Assembly (NCBI RefSeq): GCF_001053095.1
Contig: NZ_CGBP01000010.1
Span: 1 to 64,000, forward strand
Length of the DNA: 64,000 bases
Direction of reading: 5' to 3'
Source of the DNA: Yersinia similis
Lineage (GTDB): Bacteria; Pseudomonadota; Gammaproteobacteria; Enterobacterales; Enterobacteriaceae
Part shown: positions 30,279-40,114 of the stretch, piece by piece
Position numbering within the stretch: the first letter of the stretch is position 1
Layout of the letters: the number at the start of each line of letters is the position of its first letter
The notes under the pieces: generated by a model
Database searches by the model: none
Seen by the model: the letters and a program-made list of their open reading frames with translations, nothing else
What the model was told of the DNA's origin: nothing
Made by a program: the position numbers and the translations under genes

Positions 30279-30935
30279 ATGCAGTTTGAATGGAGCGCTA
30301 TTTGGCCCGCCATCCCACTTCTGCTTGAAGGCGCCAAGTTAACCCTATGGATTTCCGTCCTGGGGCTACTTGGTGGCCTGATTATTGGGGTGATAGCCGG
30401 TCTTGCCCGCGCTTATGGGGGTTGGCTGAGCAGCAATATCGCCTTAGTCTTTATTGAGTTGATCCGTGGTACACCCATTGTCGTGCAGGTGATGTTTATC
30501 TACTTCGCGCTACCCATGATGATGCCACTACGTATCGATCCTTTCTCTGCCGCCGTTGTGACGATCATCATTAACTCCGGTGCCTATATCGCGGAAATCA
30601 CCCGTGGTGCGGTGCTTTCTATCCACAGTGGGTTCCGTGAAGCCGGTTTGGCACTCGGTCTCTCCCAACGTGGAACTCTGCTTTACGTTATTGCGCCCCT
30701 GGCATTGCGCCGCATGTTGCCACCGCTAGGCAACCAATGGATCGTCAGTATCAAAGACACCTCACTGTTTATCGTGATTGGCGTAGCCGAACTGACTCGT
30801 CAGGGTCAGGAGATTATTGCCGGTAATTTCCGCGCTATGGAAATATGGAGCGCGGTGGCGGTGATCTACCTGATTATCACGCTGGCACTGAGCTTCGTTC
30901 TCCGTCGGCTAGAAAGAAAACTGAAAATAATATGA
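30279..30935 (+). CDS. glnP: Glutamine ABC transporter permease
   Basis: Inner-membrane permease of 218 residues with five hydrophobic segments. The EAA loop is [25 protein letters not shown] (from about residue 116), and the N-terminal [20 protein letters not shown] is typical of polar amino acid permeases. AGGAGA precedes the ATG. It lies 34 bases after glnH and its stop overlaps the glnQ start (ATGA). Confidence 0.96.
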   Translation: MQFEWSAIWPAIPLLLEGAKLTLWISVLGLLGGLIIGVIAGLARAYGGWLSSNIALVFIELIRGTPIVVQVMFIYFALPMMMPLRIDPFSAAVVTIIINSGAYIAEITRGAVLSIHSGFREAGLALGLSQRGTLLYVIAPLALRRMLPPLGNQWIVSIKDTSLFIVIGVAELTRQGQEIIAGNFRAMEIWSAVAVIYLIITLALSFVLRRLERKLKII

Positions 30936-31654
30936 TTAACTTCAAAAACGTCTCCAAACACTTTGGCAAAATTCAGGTGCTCCACGATATCAATCTGAAT
31001 ATCACCCAGGGTGAAGTGGTGGTTATTATTGGCCCATCCGGTTCAGGTAAATCGACCCTACTGCGCTGTATCAATAAGCTGGAAGTGATTACCAGCGGTC
31101 AGTTGATTGTCGATGGCTTGGATGTTAATAGCCCTCACGTCGATGAGCGTCAAATCCGTCTGGAAGCGGGTATGGTATTCCAGCAGTTTTATCTGTTTCC
31201 GCATCTGACTGCCTTGGAAAACGTCGCCTTTGGTCCAACACGGGTGCGTGGCACATCCAAGGAAGAGGCAAAAAAACAGGCTCTCGCGTTGTTGTCTAAA
31301 GTTGGGCTAGAAGATCGCGCCCACCATTATCCGGCGGAACTGTCCGGCGGCCAGCAGCAGCGTGTGGCTATCGCCCGTGCGCTGGCGGTAAAACCTAAGC
31401 TGATGTTGTTCGATGAACCCACATCGGCATTGGACCCGGAATTACGCCATGAAGTCTTGACGGTTATGAAAGATTTGGCCGAAGAGGGCATGACCATGGT
31501 TATCGTCACTCACGAAGTGGGCTTTGCTCAGAAAGTGGCATCGCGCCTGATCTTTATTGATAAAGGCCGGATAGCAGAAGATGGTGCTCCAGACAGTTTA
31601 ATCTCCAATCCGCCCAGCGAACGTTTACGGGAATTCCTGCAACACGTTTCCTGA
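30932..31654 (+). CDS. glnQ: Glutamine ABC transporter ATP-binding protein
   Basis: ATPase of 240 residues with Walker [11 protein letters not shown]-loop [11 protein letters not shown], signature LSGGQQQR and Walker [13 protein letters not shown], then the switch His in IVTHE. The start is the ATG at 30932, overlapping the glnP stop. A longer frame from 30845 is an overlap artefact. The gene completes the importer and is followed by a strong terminator. Confidence 0.97.
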   Translation: MINFKNVSKHFGKIQVLHDINLNITQGEVVVIIGPSGSGKSTLLRCINKLEVITSGQLIVDGLDVNSPHVDERQIRLEAGMVFQQFYLFPHLTALENVAFGPTRVRGTSKEEAKKQALALLSKVGLEDRAHHYPAELSGGQQQRVAIARALAVKPKLMLFDEPTSALDPELRHEVLTVMKDLAEEGMTMVIVTHEVGFAQKVASRLIFIDKGRIAEDGAPDSLISNPPSERLREFLQHVS

Positions 31655-31748
31655 TCTGCGGTTTAATATTGACTCGCAGTTTAATATTTACTCAATGGGA
31701 TGTTAATTCAAGTAAATGTTAGCTCAATTTAGTATTGGCTAAAAATCA

Positions 31749-31786
31749 CACTGGCGGATATCTTATTGATACCCGCCAGTTTTTTA
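31749..31786 (+). terminator. Rho-independent terminator of glnHPQ
   Basis: ACTGGCGGATATC and GATACCCGCCAGT pair with one mismatch around TTATT and are followed by six T residues, about 95 bases after glnQ. Confidence 0.9.
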
Positions 31787-31866
31787 TACGCTATCGATCA
31801 CTTATCCCTTGCGATCAATTGACCCTTTGCTATCGCTTATCCTTTGATAGAAATAGCCACCACTTG

Positions 31867-33171
31867 TCACCCTGGCGCCCGCTGATTTTTTACCTGAGAA
31901 AAAGCGGTCATCAATTTCACCACATCTTGCATACCCACATTGACCAGATTAATCACCTCACCAGCATCTTGTGTCAGTATCACCCCGTCCCCCGCTTGCT
32001 CAACACAAGTTCCCATCCCTTTGATCGCGGCGGCGACACCATTCTGAATGGTTTTGGTCATTTGCTCGATTTCACTCGCCGCCTTGCGCGATTGATCAGC
32101 CAACAAGCGGACTTCACTCGCGACCACAGAAAACCCTCGCCCATGTTCACCGGCATGAGCCGCTTCAATCGAGGCATTGATAGCCAATAAATTGGTTTGT
32201 GATGAAATTTTGCGGATAGCTTCCACAATGCTGCCGATCTCTTGCGAGCAACGGCCCAAATCGCTAACCACATCAGAGGTTTCACGCGCAATAGATTCCA
32301 CTTCTTGCATACCACGCACCGCCTGCTGAACAATTTCAGCCCCTTGTGAAGCGGAACGGTCAGTGGTCAATGATAAATAATGGACATCGCGGATCAGATT
32401 CTCCTCCTGCTCCTGTTGCAGCATCAATGCGGTAATATCCTGTGCAATTTTCACCACTTTTAGAACGTTCCCTTCATTATCCATAATCGGGTTATAACTG
32501 GCCTCCAACCATACCCGTTCACCACGGCGATTAAGGCGTTCAAAGCGGCCAATAATAAATTCACCACGGGCCAAACGCTGCCAGTGCTGGTGATATTCTT
32601 CGGAGTGGGCAAACTCAGGCAGACAGAGCATCTGATGAGATTTATGCTGAATATCTGCCAATGAATACCCAATAACATTTAATAAATTGTCATTGGCAGC
32701 CAAAATAATGCCTTGGGGGGTAAAGGTAATCATCCCCATTGAGCGATTAAGTGCTTTCAGCAAGCTTTGGTGCTCCTGCGATTGTAAAATACGCTCGGTG
32801 ACATCACTGGCAATTTTAATAATTTCCATCACGTTACCATCGCGATCAACGACAGGCGTATAGGTTCCCTGTAACCAAATTACGCTGCCATCCTTGCGGA
32901 TACGCTTAATATTATCGCTAATTGGCCGCCCTTCATTAAGCAATTGCCAATGGCGGCGGTAAGCGTCACTGGCGGCGTATTGCGGATCACAAAATATTTT
33001 GTGATGTTTTCCAACCACCTCATTCTCCTGGTATCCCATGGCATCTAAAAATAACTTATTCGCCTGGATTACCGTGCCATCAGGTTTAAAAATAATCATG
33101 GGGACAGCATTATCAATCGAGGTCAATTCGGCACGCCAAGGGGCATGAGATGAGCGGAAATTAAACAGCAT
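31867..33171 (-). CDS. Soluble PAS-PAS methyl-accepting chemotaxis protein
   Basis: Cytoplasmic chemoreceptor of 434 residues with no membrane segment and no HAMP domain. Two PAS domains with PAC motifs lie at about residues 15-130 ([26 protein letters not shown]) and 137-250 ([24 protein letters not shown]). The MCP signalling domain starts at about 270, with the hairpin tip [26 protein letters not shown]. This layout is that of BdlA of Pseudomonas (biofilm dispersal) and related Aer-like sensors of redox or oxygen. The domain ends soon after the descending helix, so it is short. Single gene. Confidence 0.87.
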   Translation of the reverse strand: MLFNFRSSHAPWRAELTSIDNAVPMIIFKPDGTVIQANKLFLDAMGYQENEVVGKHHKIFCDPQYAASDAYRRHWQLLNEGRPISDNIKRIRKDGSVIWLQGTYTPVVDRDGNVMEIIKIASDVTERILQSQEHQSLLKALNRSMGMITFTPQGIILAANDNLLNVIGYSLADIQHKSHQMLCLPEFAHSEEYHQHWQRLARGEFIIGRFERLNRRGERVWLEASYNPIMDNEGNVLKVVKIAQDITALMLQQEQEENLIRDVHYLSLTTDRSASQGAEIVQQAVRGMQEVESIARETSDVVSDLGRCSQEIGSIVEAIRKISSQTNLLAINASIEAAHAGEHGRGFSVVASEVRLLADQSRKAASEIEQMTKTIQNGVAAAIKGMGTCVEQAGDGVILTQDAGEVINLVNVGMQDVVKLMTAFSQVKNQRAPG

Positions 33172-33255
33172 AGGTTAAGTCCTTATGATGAATGATTGAG
33201 CAGCAAACAGAAGGAATGCTTATCAACATGCTTTACCCGAAAAGAAATATTAATC

Positions 33256-33419
33256 AGACTGCTGACAAACCCCGATGACGCGATCTTGAACGGTGAGGAT
33301 AGGCAGAGGAGTAAAGCGTCCGCGCCAGGGATGGCGAGGCTCGAGCCTACATGGATGTATTTACGGCGTCTTTACGATCTGCCTGTTCTCTCCGTCGCGG
33401 GCACTTTGTCAATAACCTC
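33256..33419 (+). mobile_element. Palindromic mini-element, copy B (about 165 bp)
   Basis: Same element as at 11303 (opposite orientation) and 35629. CAGACTGCTGACAAACCCCG starts it and AATAACCTC ends it. TTAAT flanks it (33251-33255 and 33421-33425), consistent with a 5-bp target duplication if one extra C belongs to the element. It lies upstream of the chemoreceptor gene. Confidence 0.8.
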
Positions 33420-33914
33420 CTTAATGAAATATTCTTCAGATTTTACTCTTCACCCTGGACGGTAAAATAGTTGAGATAATAAGGTGTAAACACGACAAAA
33501 ATCACAATAATTACTGTTTTTCAAATCTTGTCAGCTAGGGTGCCAGCTAAGATTTATCGCCTTCGAACTTGGTACCACACTGATTAGATATGCTAATGAT
33601 TTTGAGTGTGTCTTAATTAGACTAGACTAAAACATTGGAATTAACAGGTAGGTTTTCTAAAAGAAATAAAAATAATTCTTTATAAAAAAGCAAATTAACG
33701 CAGATTATTACCCTGTGATAACAGAAATAAAAATGGAAATATAAAATGGTATCCAGAGGGAATTCTTTTAAGGCAGTATTCAATATTAGCCCCTATTGAA
33801 TACTGCCGGGTCTCGCCTTAATCCATAGCGTTGCGCCATGCTTGTTAGTTAACCACGGTAACTGACTTATCGTGGTCGCTGGCTTATCGCGGTCACAGAT
33901 ATATAGTGGAAACG
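33420..33914. other. Intergenic region between mini-element B and rlmF
   Basis: About 495 bases without a gene. It holds the strong hairpin at 33772. Near 33850-33900 there are two degenerate repeats of the form CTTATCGYGGTC. The rest is AT-rich. Confidence 0.6.
33772..33807. terminator. Strong hairpin downstream of rlmF
   Basis: Perfect 14-bp stem GGCAGTATTCAATA/TATTGAATACTGCC with an 8-base loop, about 107 bases beyond the rlmF stop. No T-run follows on the minus strand (TTAAAAG), so it may be a weak terminator or a 3'-end stabiliser. Confidence 0.5.
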
Positions 33915-34880
33915 TTATGCCCAGCGTTCTGCAACCCACTCGGCTTGCTGCTCTGGCGTCAGGAACGTCCAGGCCACAAACCGACTGACTTTTTGCCCTT
34001 GCGCCATCTCAATAGTGCGCACCTCAACCGCATTTACATATCTTAGAGCATGATAAATCGCCGGTAACGTGGCCTTCTTGGAAATCAATGAGGTAAACCA
34101 GAAGCAATTCTGCGCTTTCGCCACGCTCTCTGCCACCATGCGGCTGACAAACCCTTCTTCCCCACCTTCACACCATAACTCACTGTTTTTACCACCGAAG
34201 TTCTGTACTGGCTTTACAGCGACTTCATTTTTCCCCAGTTTGTGCAATTTACGGCGAGTGGTGGCCGCCGCTTCTTCTGCTGAACCATGGAATGGCGGGT
34301 TACACAGTGTCGCGTCGTAACGCTCATTCACTGCCCACACCCCTTCAAAAATAGCTTGTGGATCTTTTTGCTGCTTCAGGCGCAAGATATTTTTCAGGGT
34401 CGGGTTCATCGACACCACCATTTTTGCCGCGCTGAGCGCTTGTGAGTCAATATCGGTACCGGTAAAGCGCCAGCCGTACTCCCGCTGACCAATAATTGGA
34501 TAAATACAGTTAGCGCCGACGCCAATATCCAGCAACGCAATGTTTTTGCCCTTTGGGATCACCTCGCCATTGCAACTGGCTAATAAATCGGCCAGATGAT
34601 GCAAGTAATCGGCACGCCCAGGAATGGGAGGACATAAAGAATCGGCTGGAATATCCCAATACTCAATACCATAGAAGTGTTTTAATAATGCCTTATTCAG
34701 CATTTTTACCGCTAATGGATCAGCAAAATCGACAGAAATATCACCATAGGCGGTCGGGGCCAGAAAAGGGATTAGCTCAGGGCAACTCACTGAAAGAGCA
34801 TCAAAATCATAACGTGAGCGATGACGATTTCGGGGATGCAATCCGCTTTTTTCTTTGGGGAATACTTTTTTATTTTCCAT
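33915..34880 (-). CDS. rlmF: 23S rRNA (adenine-1618-N6)-methyltransferase
   Basis: Methyltransferase of 321 residues that modifies A1618 of 23S rRNA (YbiN in E. coli). The N-terminus is basic (SGLHPRNRHRSRYDFDALS). SAM site LLDIGVGANCIYPIIG and catalytic motif CNPPFHGSAEEA, the NPPF type of N6-adenine methyltransferases. I use the ATG at 34880 (MENKKVFPKEK), since the frame up to 34925 adds residues not seen in the family. As in E. coli it lies near a BhsA/McbA-type gene. Confidence 0.94.
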   Translation of the reverse strand: MENKKVFPKEKSGLHPRNRHRSRYDFDALSVSCPELIPFLAPTAYGDISVDFADPLAVKMLNKALLKHFYGIEYWDIPADSLCPPIPGRADYLHHLADLLASCNGEVIPKGKNIALLDIGVGANCIYPIIGQREYGWRFTGTDIDSQALSAAKMVVSMNPTLKNILRLKQQKDPQAIFEGVWAVNERYDATLCNPPFHGSAEEAAATTRRKLHKLGKNEVAVKPVQNFGGKNSELWCEGGEEGFVSRMVAESVAKAQNCFWFTSLISKKATLPAIYHALRYVNAVEVRTIEMAQGQKVSRFVAWTFLTPEQQAEWVAERWA

Positions 34881-35198
34881 CGTACTGACTCTCTGATAGG
34901 CATTTTCTGGCGCGTAAGATAGCATAAATTACGGCTAAACGGGTGTACGGTGAATAGGTTCTACGCCACTAATGGCCTTTATGCTGCCAATGTAAAACAA
35001 CATTATGATCCGCTGCTGGCCCATCGTCTGGATATTATCGGTTAGCCATTCAGGGCAAAGTAATCCCGCCCTTGAAGTTCAAATAATTTGATTGATTTAC
35101 TCAATTCTATCCGGTTTTAAAATTTAGCATAAGGAGTAACATAGCTTATATCGAAAGGGAACGCCCTTTCAATCTTAAAAATCGAATAGGATTACACC
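34881..35198. other. Divergent promoter region between rlmF and the bhsA-like gene
   Basis: About 318 bases. GGGAACGCCCTTTC and other short inverted repeats precede the bhsA-like gene, but no gene or clear regulator site was identified. Confidence 0.5.
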
Positions 35199-35459
35199 AT
35201 GAAAAACATCAAAAATTTCGTTGCAGTTATCGCGTTATCTACTCTTTCTTTCGGTAGTTTCGCTGCCAATTATGTGAACAGCCAAGAAGCGGCACAGTTA
35301 GAACAAGTGGGTGTCATCACCGCTAACGGTGCAACCAGCTTGAGCAGCCTGAAAGCACAACTGGCAGAGAAAGCAGATGCTGCCGGTGCAAAAGCCTTCA
35401 CTATCACGTCTGTAACAGGTAACAACCTGATGCACGGTAGTGCTGTTATTTATAAATAA
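35199..35459 (+). CDS. YdgH/BhsA/McbA family (DUF1471) exported small protein
   Basis: Protein of 86 residues with a signal peptide (ends FGSFAA, residue 23) and one DUF1471 domain: SQEAAQLEQVGVITANGATSLSSLKAQLAEKADAAGAKAFTITS. Family members (McbA, BhsA, YhcN) are periplasmic stress-response proteins that influence biofilm and surface properties. Its position beside rlmF matches mcbA (ybiM) in E. coli, but family members are similar enough that I leave the symbol empty. Confidence 0.88.
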   Translation: MKNIKNFVAVIALSTLSFGSFAANYVNSQEAAQLEQVGVITANGATSLSSLKAQLAEKADAAGAKAFTITSVTGNNLMHGSAVIYK

Positions 35460-35601
35460 TCGACTAATAATAACTAATTCACTAATAACAACTGCCGCCA
35501 AATAGCTTGACGTTGTAGCAAGGCAGCAAGTGAACGCATCCCAATAAACTGACTCATGTCAGCGATGCAATAAATAGCCGCCAACACCACGGAAATACAA
35601 A
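35460..35601. repeat. Partial dispersed repeat after the bhsA-like gene
   Basis: Around 35505-35570 is TTGACGTTGTAGCAAGGCAG and following bases, like the arms of the TACCC repeat family (AAGGCAGCAAG also at 46277). It seems to be a decayed single arm. Confidence 0.45.
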
Positions 35602-35628
35602 AGCCCATCAGTTCATTTCTGATGGGCT
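35602..35628. terminator. Terminator hairpin, left copy
   Basis: AGCCCATCAG-TTCATTT-CTGATGGGCT, a perfect 10-bp stem. On the minus strand it is followed by TTTTG, so this copy can still end ybiB transcription. On the plus strand it is followed directly by the mini-element and has lost its T-run. Confidence 0.75.
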
Positions 35629-35793
35629 CAGACTGCTGACAAACCCCGATGACGCGATCTTGAACGGTGAGGATAGGCAGAGGAGTAAAGAGTCCGCGCC
35701 AAGGATGGCGCGGCTCGAGCCTACATGGATGTATTTACGGCGTCTTTACGATCTGCCTGTTCTCTCCGTCGCGGGCACTTTGTCAATAACCTC
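35629..35793 (+). mobile_element. Palindromic mini-element, copy C (165 bp)
   Basis: Near-identical to copies A and B (CAGACTGCTGACAAACCCCG ... AATAACCTC). It is bounded exactly by 27-base direct repeats, 35602-35628 and 35794-35820, which differ at one base and form the terminator hairpin of the flanking genes. It thus sits inside a duplicated terminator. Confidence 0.85.
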
Positions 35794-35826
35794 AGCCCAT
35801 CAGTTCATTTCTGATAGGCTTTTTCT
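35794..35826 (+). terminator. Terminator hairpin, right copy
   Basis: AGCCCATCAG-TTCATTT-CTGATAGGCT followed by TTTTTCTGG. With its T-run it can end plus-strand transcription from the bhsA-like gene. It has one mismatch relative to the left copy. Confidence 0.8.
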
Positions 35827-35831
35827 GGCTG

Positions 35832-36803
35832 TTAAGCAGTAAAATTACACGATTTAATCTGTTGCAACCCCAGTTCGATAGAATCAGCCTGTCCTGAAGC
35901 GACCAGACAACATGCTAACTGTTTTAGAATCGAGTCTGGAATAGGCTGCTCTCCGGCCAGACAGCCTTCAATCCAACGTGCCGTAACCACGGCATCCTTC
36001 GATAACGGTAACTCAGGGACCACCGGTTCTGATGAGCGATCGAGTAAAATTGTCTGTTCGCCATCATTGATACAATGAATCGGTGGGCAGCGCAGTGGAT
36101 TAGCATAAACCTCGCCTTCGGTTCCCTGTAGCAGTAGCCCCGGAGCGCTAATCGCCTGGAAGAACCCCCCCACTTTTTGCATATACTCAGGATGAGAGAC
36201 GCTGGCAACGCGCAACGCTTTATCATGAATAAACGGTGTTGCCAGCTTTGCCAACGTGTGGCTACTGTTTCTAACCCCCATACGCCAGCGTTGTTGTAAT
36301 TGCTGATCCAATTGCATAGACAGTGCGGAGACGGGGATAAAGACAGGCAACCCGTTATCTAAGCGTTGTTGAGCTTCTTGCGCACTTAGAGACCATGGAA
36401 TATTCAGTTGTTGGAAAATTTCCGCACTGGTAACCCGGCTACTATCTTCCGTCACACCGTGGACCACGACCGGCAAACCAAGACGCGACAGCAGCAGTGC
36501 CAACAAAGGGGTTAAATTGGCCTGTTTGCGAGCGCCGTTGTAGCTGGGGATCACCACCGGTAATGGGCGATCCACCGGGGCGCGTAGTGACATCACCTGC
36601 TCTTGCATCGCCTGATAAAAGCCCAGAATTTCCTGCTCTGATTCACCTTTGATACGAAAAGCGATCAGGATGCCGCCCAATTCTAATGCGGGTACCTGCC
36701 CTGCCAACATGGCTTTATACAGTGCATAGGCGGTTGGCTGATCCAGATCACGGGCATGGTTCTTACCGCGCCCAACCTCTTTGATAATTTTACTGTAATC
36801 CAT
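35832..36803 (-). CDS. ybiB: YbiB, TrpD2-family nucleic-acid-binding protein
   Basis: Protein of 323 residues, homologous to anthranilate phosphoribosyltransferase but lacking its function. The N-terminal helical domain has GRGKNHARDLDQPTAYALYKAMLAG, and the large alpha/beta domain has IPSYNGARKQANLTPLLALLLSRLGLPVVVHG. E. coli YbiB binds DNA and RNA without sequence preference and is LexA-controlled together with dinG. Here dinG is absent and I see no clear SOS box upstream; the gene abuts menE instead. Confidence 0.9.
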   Translation of the reverse strand: MDYSKIIKEVGRGKNHARDLDQPTAYALYKAMLAGQVPALELGGILIAFRIKGESEQEILGFYQAMQEQVMSLRAPVDRPLPVVIPSYNGARKQANLTPLLALLLSRLGLPVVVHGVTEDSSRVTSAEIFQQLNIPWSLSAQEAQQRLDNGLPVFIPVSALSMQLDQQLQQRWRMGVRNSSHTLAKLATPFIHDKALRVASVSHPEYMQKVGGFFQAISAPGLLLQGTEGEVYANPLRCPPIHCINDGEQTILLDRSSEPVVPELPLSKDAVVTARWIEGCLAGEQPIPDSILKQLACCLVASGQADSIELGLQQIKSCNFTA

Positions 36804-36893
36804 GGTGCGGCCTTTCCCCTATGGGTCTCTCGTTAACCATAAACTGGGCTGAGTCTGCCTGAAATGATATATTTTTCGTCAATCTTATCCCCT

Positions 36894-38285
36894 TCATACT
36901 TGCCGTTGCAGCCAGTCAGCAAGTCGTTGCCTTGAGACCTTAATCCCGCCACTCTGCAAAAATGTGGGTAGTCGGTAAAACGCAATGGGACGCTGGAATA
37001 CCGCCAATTGTGGGGCCAACCAATCAGCTAAAACCACGACATCCACCTCATCAACAGCATCAATGACCGCCACTGGCCGGTGGCCGAATTCAACGTCAGC
37101 AACAGGAATAACAAAGGCTTGCTGTACCCCTGAATACTGCAATAAAACTCGCTCGATGTCTTCTGGCTGGATCCCCTCGCCACCACTGAAAAACAGATTA
37201 TCCAACCGCCCGATAATACATAATTCACCTTGCTGCCACCTACCACGATCTCGAGTATGGAACCACCCGTCGCTGTCCGTGAGTGGCAGTAATTGCCCCT
37301 GCTGCCAGTAACCGGTAGCCAAACAATCGGCTTTTATCCAGACTTCATCGTCTACCAGTTTCACCTGACGGCCCGCGAGCGCAACACCGACACCAGGTCG
37401 CCCATCTGCACGCTTGGCACAGACCGTTGATGCCAATTCCGTCAAGCCGTAGCCACACCAACAACGGATACCTTGAGCCTCGGCCTGTTCCGTCAGTTCG
37501 GTTGGGATCATCGCGCCCCCCAACAATACCTCTTTCAGCGTCAAGGGGCTGTCTGCATTCGCCAACAAACGCCATAATTGAGTGGGAACTAATGACGCGT
37601 GGCTGCACCCCTCCAAGGCTTCAACCAGTGGCACGCTCTCTTGTACCACCAGTGTCGCCCCCACAGTCAGCCAACGCCAGACAATCCCCTGCCCTGATAC
37701 ATGAAACAGGGGTAACGACAGCAACCAGCTATCGTTGGCGGTGAAATTCATCAGCGCCAATACCCCCTCAGCATTAGCCAGATGTGCGCCCAGCGAGTGT
37801 ACCGCGGCCTTTGGTAAGCCGGAGGAACCTGAGGTCAGCGTCAACGTCGCCAACCGTTGGTGATCCCACGCTAACGGGATCACTGCCGCCGGATCAACCG
37901 TTCCGGAAACCAGCGGAATAAAAGTGAAGTGTGGCGGCAACGGGGTGGCTAAATTCAGCATAAAGTGAATATCCAGCGTTGGCAGGCGCTGCGCCAAAAA
38001 CTCATCCGGCAATTGCGGATTCAGCGGTAAAACGCGAGCGGCACACTGCAATGCCGCCAGATAAGCCAATAGCAGGGTATAACTGTTTTTACCGCGCAAG
38101 GCGACGCCGCTCCCCGGCACCACACCTTGCTGTTGAAAAGACGCAGCTAATGCATCGGTATCATAGGCTAATTGTTGCCAACTGATCCGTTGCTCTCCTG
38201 AACGTATAGCGAGCGCCTGAGGCCGCAGATTGGCCCAATGCTGCCAAGGCCAATGCTCCCAAGGCGGATAGTCTAACGGTGCCAT
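36894..38285 (-). CDS. menE: o-Succinylbenzoate-CoA ligase
   Basis: Adenylate-forming ligase of 463 residues activating o-succinylbenzoate to its CoA thioester in menaquinone synthesis. Motifs: [17 protein letters not shown] (P-loop, about residue 150), YGLTELAS (about 274), FHTRDRGRW and the C-terminal domain from about 360, with the catalytic Lys in [10 protein letters not shown]. The start overlaps the end of menC by 13 bases. Last gene of the men operon. Confidence 0.95.
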   Translation of the reverse strand: MAPLDYPPWEHWPWQHWANLRPQALAIRSGEQRISWQQLAYDTDALAASFQQQGVVPGSGVALRGKNSYTLLLAYLAALQCAARVLPLNPQLPDEFLAQRLPTLDIHFMLNLATPLPPHFTFIPLVSGTVDPAAVIPLAWDHQRLATLTLTSGSSGLPKAAVHSLGAHLANAEGVLALMNFTANDSWLLSLPLFHVSGQGIVWRWLTVGATLVVQESVPLVEALEGCSHASLVPTQLWRLLANADSPLTLKEVLLGGAMIPTELTEQAEAQGIRCWCGYGLTELASTVCAKRADGRPGVGVALAGRQVKLVDDEVWIKADCLATGYWQQGQLLPLTDSDGWFHTRDRGRWQQGELCIIGRLDNLFFSGGEGIQPEDIERVLLQYSGVQQAFVIPVADVEFGHRPVAVIDAVDEVDVVVLADWLAPQLAVFQRPIAFYRLPTFLQSGGIKVSRQRLADWLQRQV

Positions 38286-39244
38286 ACCACGTCCAACTGC
38301 TCAGTCGTCATCAATGGCAACGGGCTATCTGGCCACTGCCGCACGACTTGCGCCTGCATCAGATCCAGCGTATCCAACCCCGGAACCGTGCCGGGGGTCA
38401 GCCAAGCGGCTAAACGTGCCAATTGCGTCAGACCCAGGCTGGATTCAATACTGGAGCTAATAACAGCAACCAAACCGACCTGATGCGCTTGTTCCACCAG
38501 TTGCTGACAGCGAGCAATACTGCCCACCAGGGTTGGTTTGATAACAATCGCCGCCACTCCCGGCTCGGCTTCTACCTGAAAATCTGCCTCGCGCACACTT
38601 TCATCCCAGGCAATAGCAATACCGGTATCTTGAGCAAACTCGCGGGATTCAGCGCGGGTTTTGCACGGTTCCTCCAGAAAGGCAATACGCGAACGCAGCG
38701 CCGGATTGACATATTTTGCGAACCCATCGGCCTTCGCCCGGCTCCAACTGCGATTGGCATCCAGCCGCAGTGTCAAGTCAGGCAGGGCCTCTAGCAGAAG
38801 ATTGACGATCATGCCGTCACGCACCGCTTCATACAACCCGACCTTCACCTTCGCAACCTTCTCGCCCGGCAATGCCTGAAGTACCGCAAACAGCTCATCA
38901 GGATCACCGGTACACAGTGGCGCTTTGCGATAATTAGCCGACAGTGGCAAGGTTTGGCTCAGTTCCGCCTGCGCACAGCTGAGGCCAAAAGCCACGGAGG
39001 GCAACAAGCGGTTATCAGACTCGGCACCACTGACCCAATGTTGCAGCCAACGCTCTACCGCCGCCTGGGCTTGATCCAGTGTTTCCTGACTGAATTCCGG
39101 TAACGGGGCGATTTCGCCCCAGCCGCTCAATTCACCTTGCTGTAATTTGACCAGCAACCCATCGCGGCTTTTCAACCGCTGATGACGCAGTATCACCCCC
39201 GCTTCCATCGGTACGCTGTAGCGGTAAAGGGTAGCCGTACGCAT
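38273..39244 (-). CDS. menC: o-Succinylbenzoate synthase
   Basis: Enolase-superfamily dehydratase of 323 residues converting SHCHC to o-succinylbenzoate. The catalytic Lys is in AKVKVGLYE. Metal ligands lie in [15 protein letters not shown] and AWDESVRE, and the second Lys in [11 protein letters not shown]. Its ATG overlaps the menB stop at 39244, and its 3' end overlaps menE, indicating tight coupling. Confidence 0.95.
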   Translation of the reverse strand: MRTATLYRYSVPMEAGVILRHQRLKSRDGLLVKLQQGELSGWGEIAPLPEFSQETLDQAQAAVERWLQHWVSGAESDNRLLPSVAFGLSCAQAELSQTLPLSANYRKAPLCTGDPDELFAVLQALPGEKVAKVKVGLYEAVRDGMIVNLLLEALPDLTLRLDANRSWSRAKADGFAKYVNPALRSRIAFLEEPCKTRAESREFAQDTGIAIAWDESVREADFQVEAEPGVAAIVIKPTLVGSIARCQQLVEQAHQVGLVAVISSSIESSLGLTQLARLAAWLTPGTVPGLDTLDLMQAQVVRQWPDSPLPLMTTEQLDVVWHR

Positions 39245-40101
39245 TACGGATTACGCTTGAATTTGCTGAAGTCCGGCTGGCGTTTTTCATTGAATGCGTT
39301 ACGCCCCTCCTGCCCTTCATCGGTCATATAGAACAGCATGGTGGCGTTACCGGCCAACTCCTGCAAACCCGCCTGACCATCGCAATCCGCATTCAGCGCC
39401 GCTTTCAGACAACGCAGTGCCATCGGGCTGTTTTGCAACATTTCACGGCACCAGCGCACGGTTTCTTTTTCAAGCTCTGCCAGTGGGACCACGGTATTAA
39501 CCAGCCCCATATCCAGAGCCTGTTTAGCATCATATTGGCGGCACAGGAACCAAATTTCCCGCGCTTTTTTCTGGCCGACAATACGCGCCATATAAGCCGC
39601 CCCCCAACCACCGTCGAATGAGCCAACTTTAGGTCCTGTCTGACCAAAAATCGCATTATCTGCCGCAACAGTTAAATCACACATCATATGCAACACATGC
39701 CCGCCACCAATAGAATAGCCGGCCACCATCGCGACCACCGGTTTTGGACAAGTGCGGATCTGACGTTGGAAATCCAGTACGTTCAGATGATGAACGCCGC
39801 TGTTATCCTGATAGCCGCCGTAATCACCACGCACTTTCTGATCACCACCGGAACAGAAGGCTTTATCACCTTCACCAGTCAAAATAACCACACCGATATT
39901 GTCGTCATAACGGGCATCGGCCAGCGCCTGGATCATCTCTTTAACGGTTAATGGGCGGAACGCATTACGTACATGTGGGCGGTTAATGGTGATCTTGGCA
40001 ATACCATCGTTGGATTTGTGATAACGAATATCTTCAAATCCGGCGGAGCAATCCTGCCAGTCGATGGCGGCGTACAATTGTTCTTCGCTCGGATAAAGCA
40101 T
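39244..40101 (-). CDS. menB: 1,4-dihydroxy-2-naphthoyl-CoA synthase
   Basis: Crotonase-fold enzyme of 285 residues, as in E. coli, closing the naphthoquinone ring. Motifs: [33 protein letters not shown] (oxyanion hole) and [15 protein letters not shown]. The start: an in-frame ATG at 40110 is too close to the ribosome binding site AAAGGA, while 40101 lies nine bases beyond it and gives the family N-terminus [10 protein letters not shown]. The longer frame to 40200 overlaps menH and is not used. Confidence 0.96.
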   Translation of the reverse strand: MLYPSEEQLYAAIDWQDCSAGFEDIRYHKSNDGIAKITINRPHVRNAFRPLTVKEMIQALADARYDDNIGVVILTGEGDKAFCSGGDQKVRGDYGGYQDNSGVHHLNVLDFQRQIRTCPKPVVAMVAGYSIGGGHVLHMMCDLTVAADNAIFGQTGPKVGSFDGGWGAAYMARIVGQKKAREIWFLCRQYDAKQALDMGLVNTVVPLAELEKETVRWCREMLQNSPMALRCLKAALNADCDGQAGLQELAGNATMLFYMTDEGQEGRNAFNEKRQPDFSKFKRNP

Positions 40102-40114
40102 AGTAAGCATTCCT

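Noticed and set aside
36804..36893. SOS (LexA) box upstream of ybiB
   Set aside because: E. coli ybiB is LexA-controlled, but I found no CTGT-N8-ACAG palindrome in this gap.
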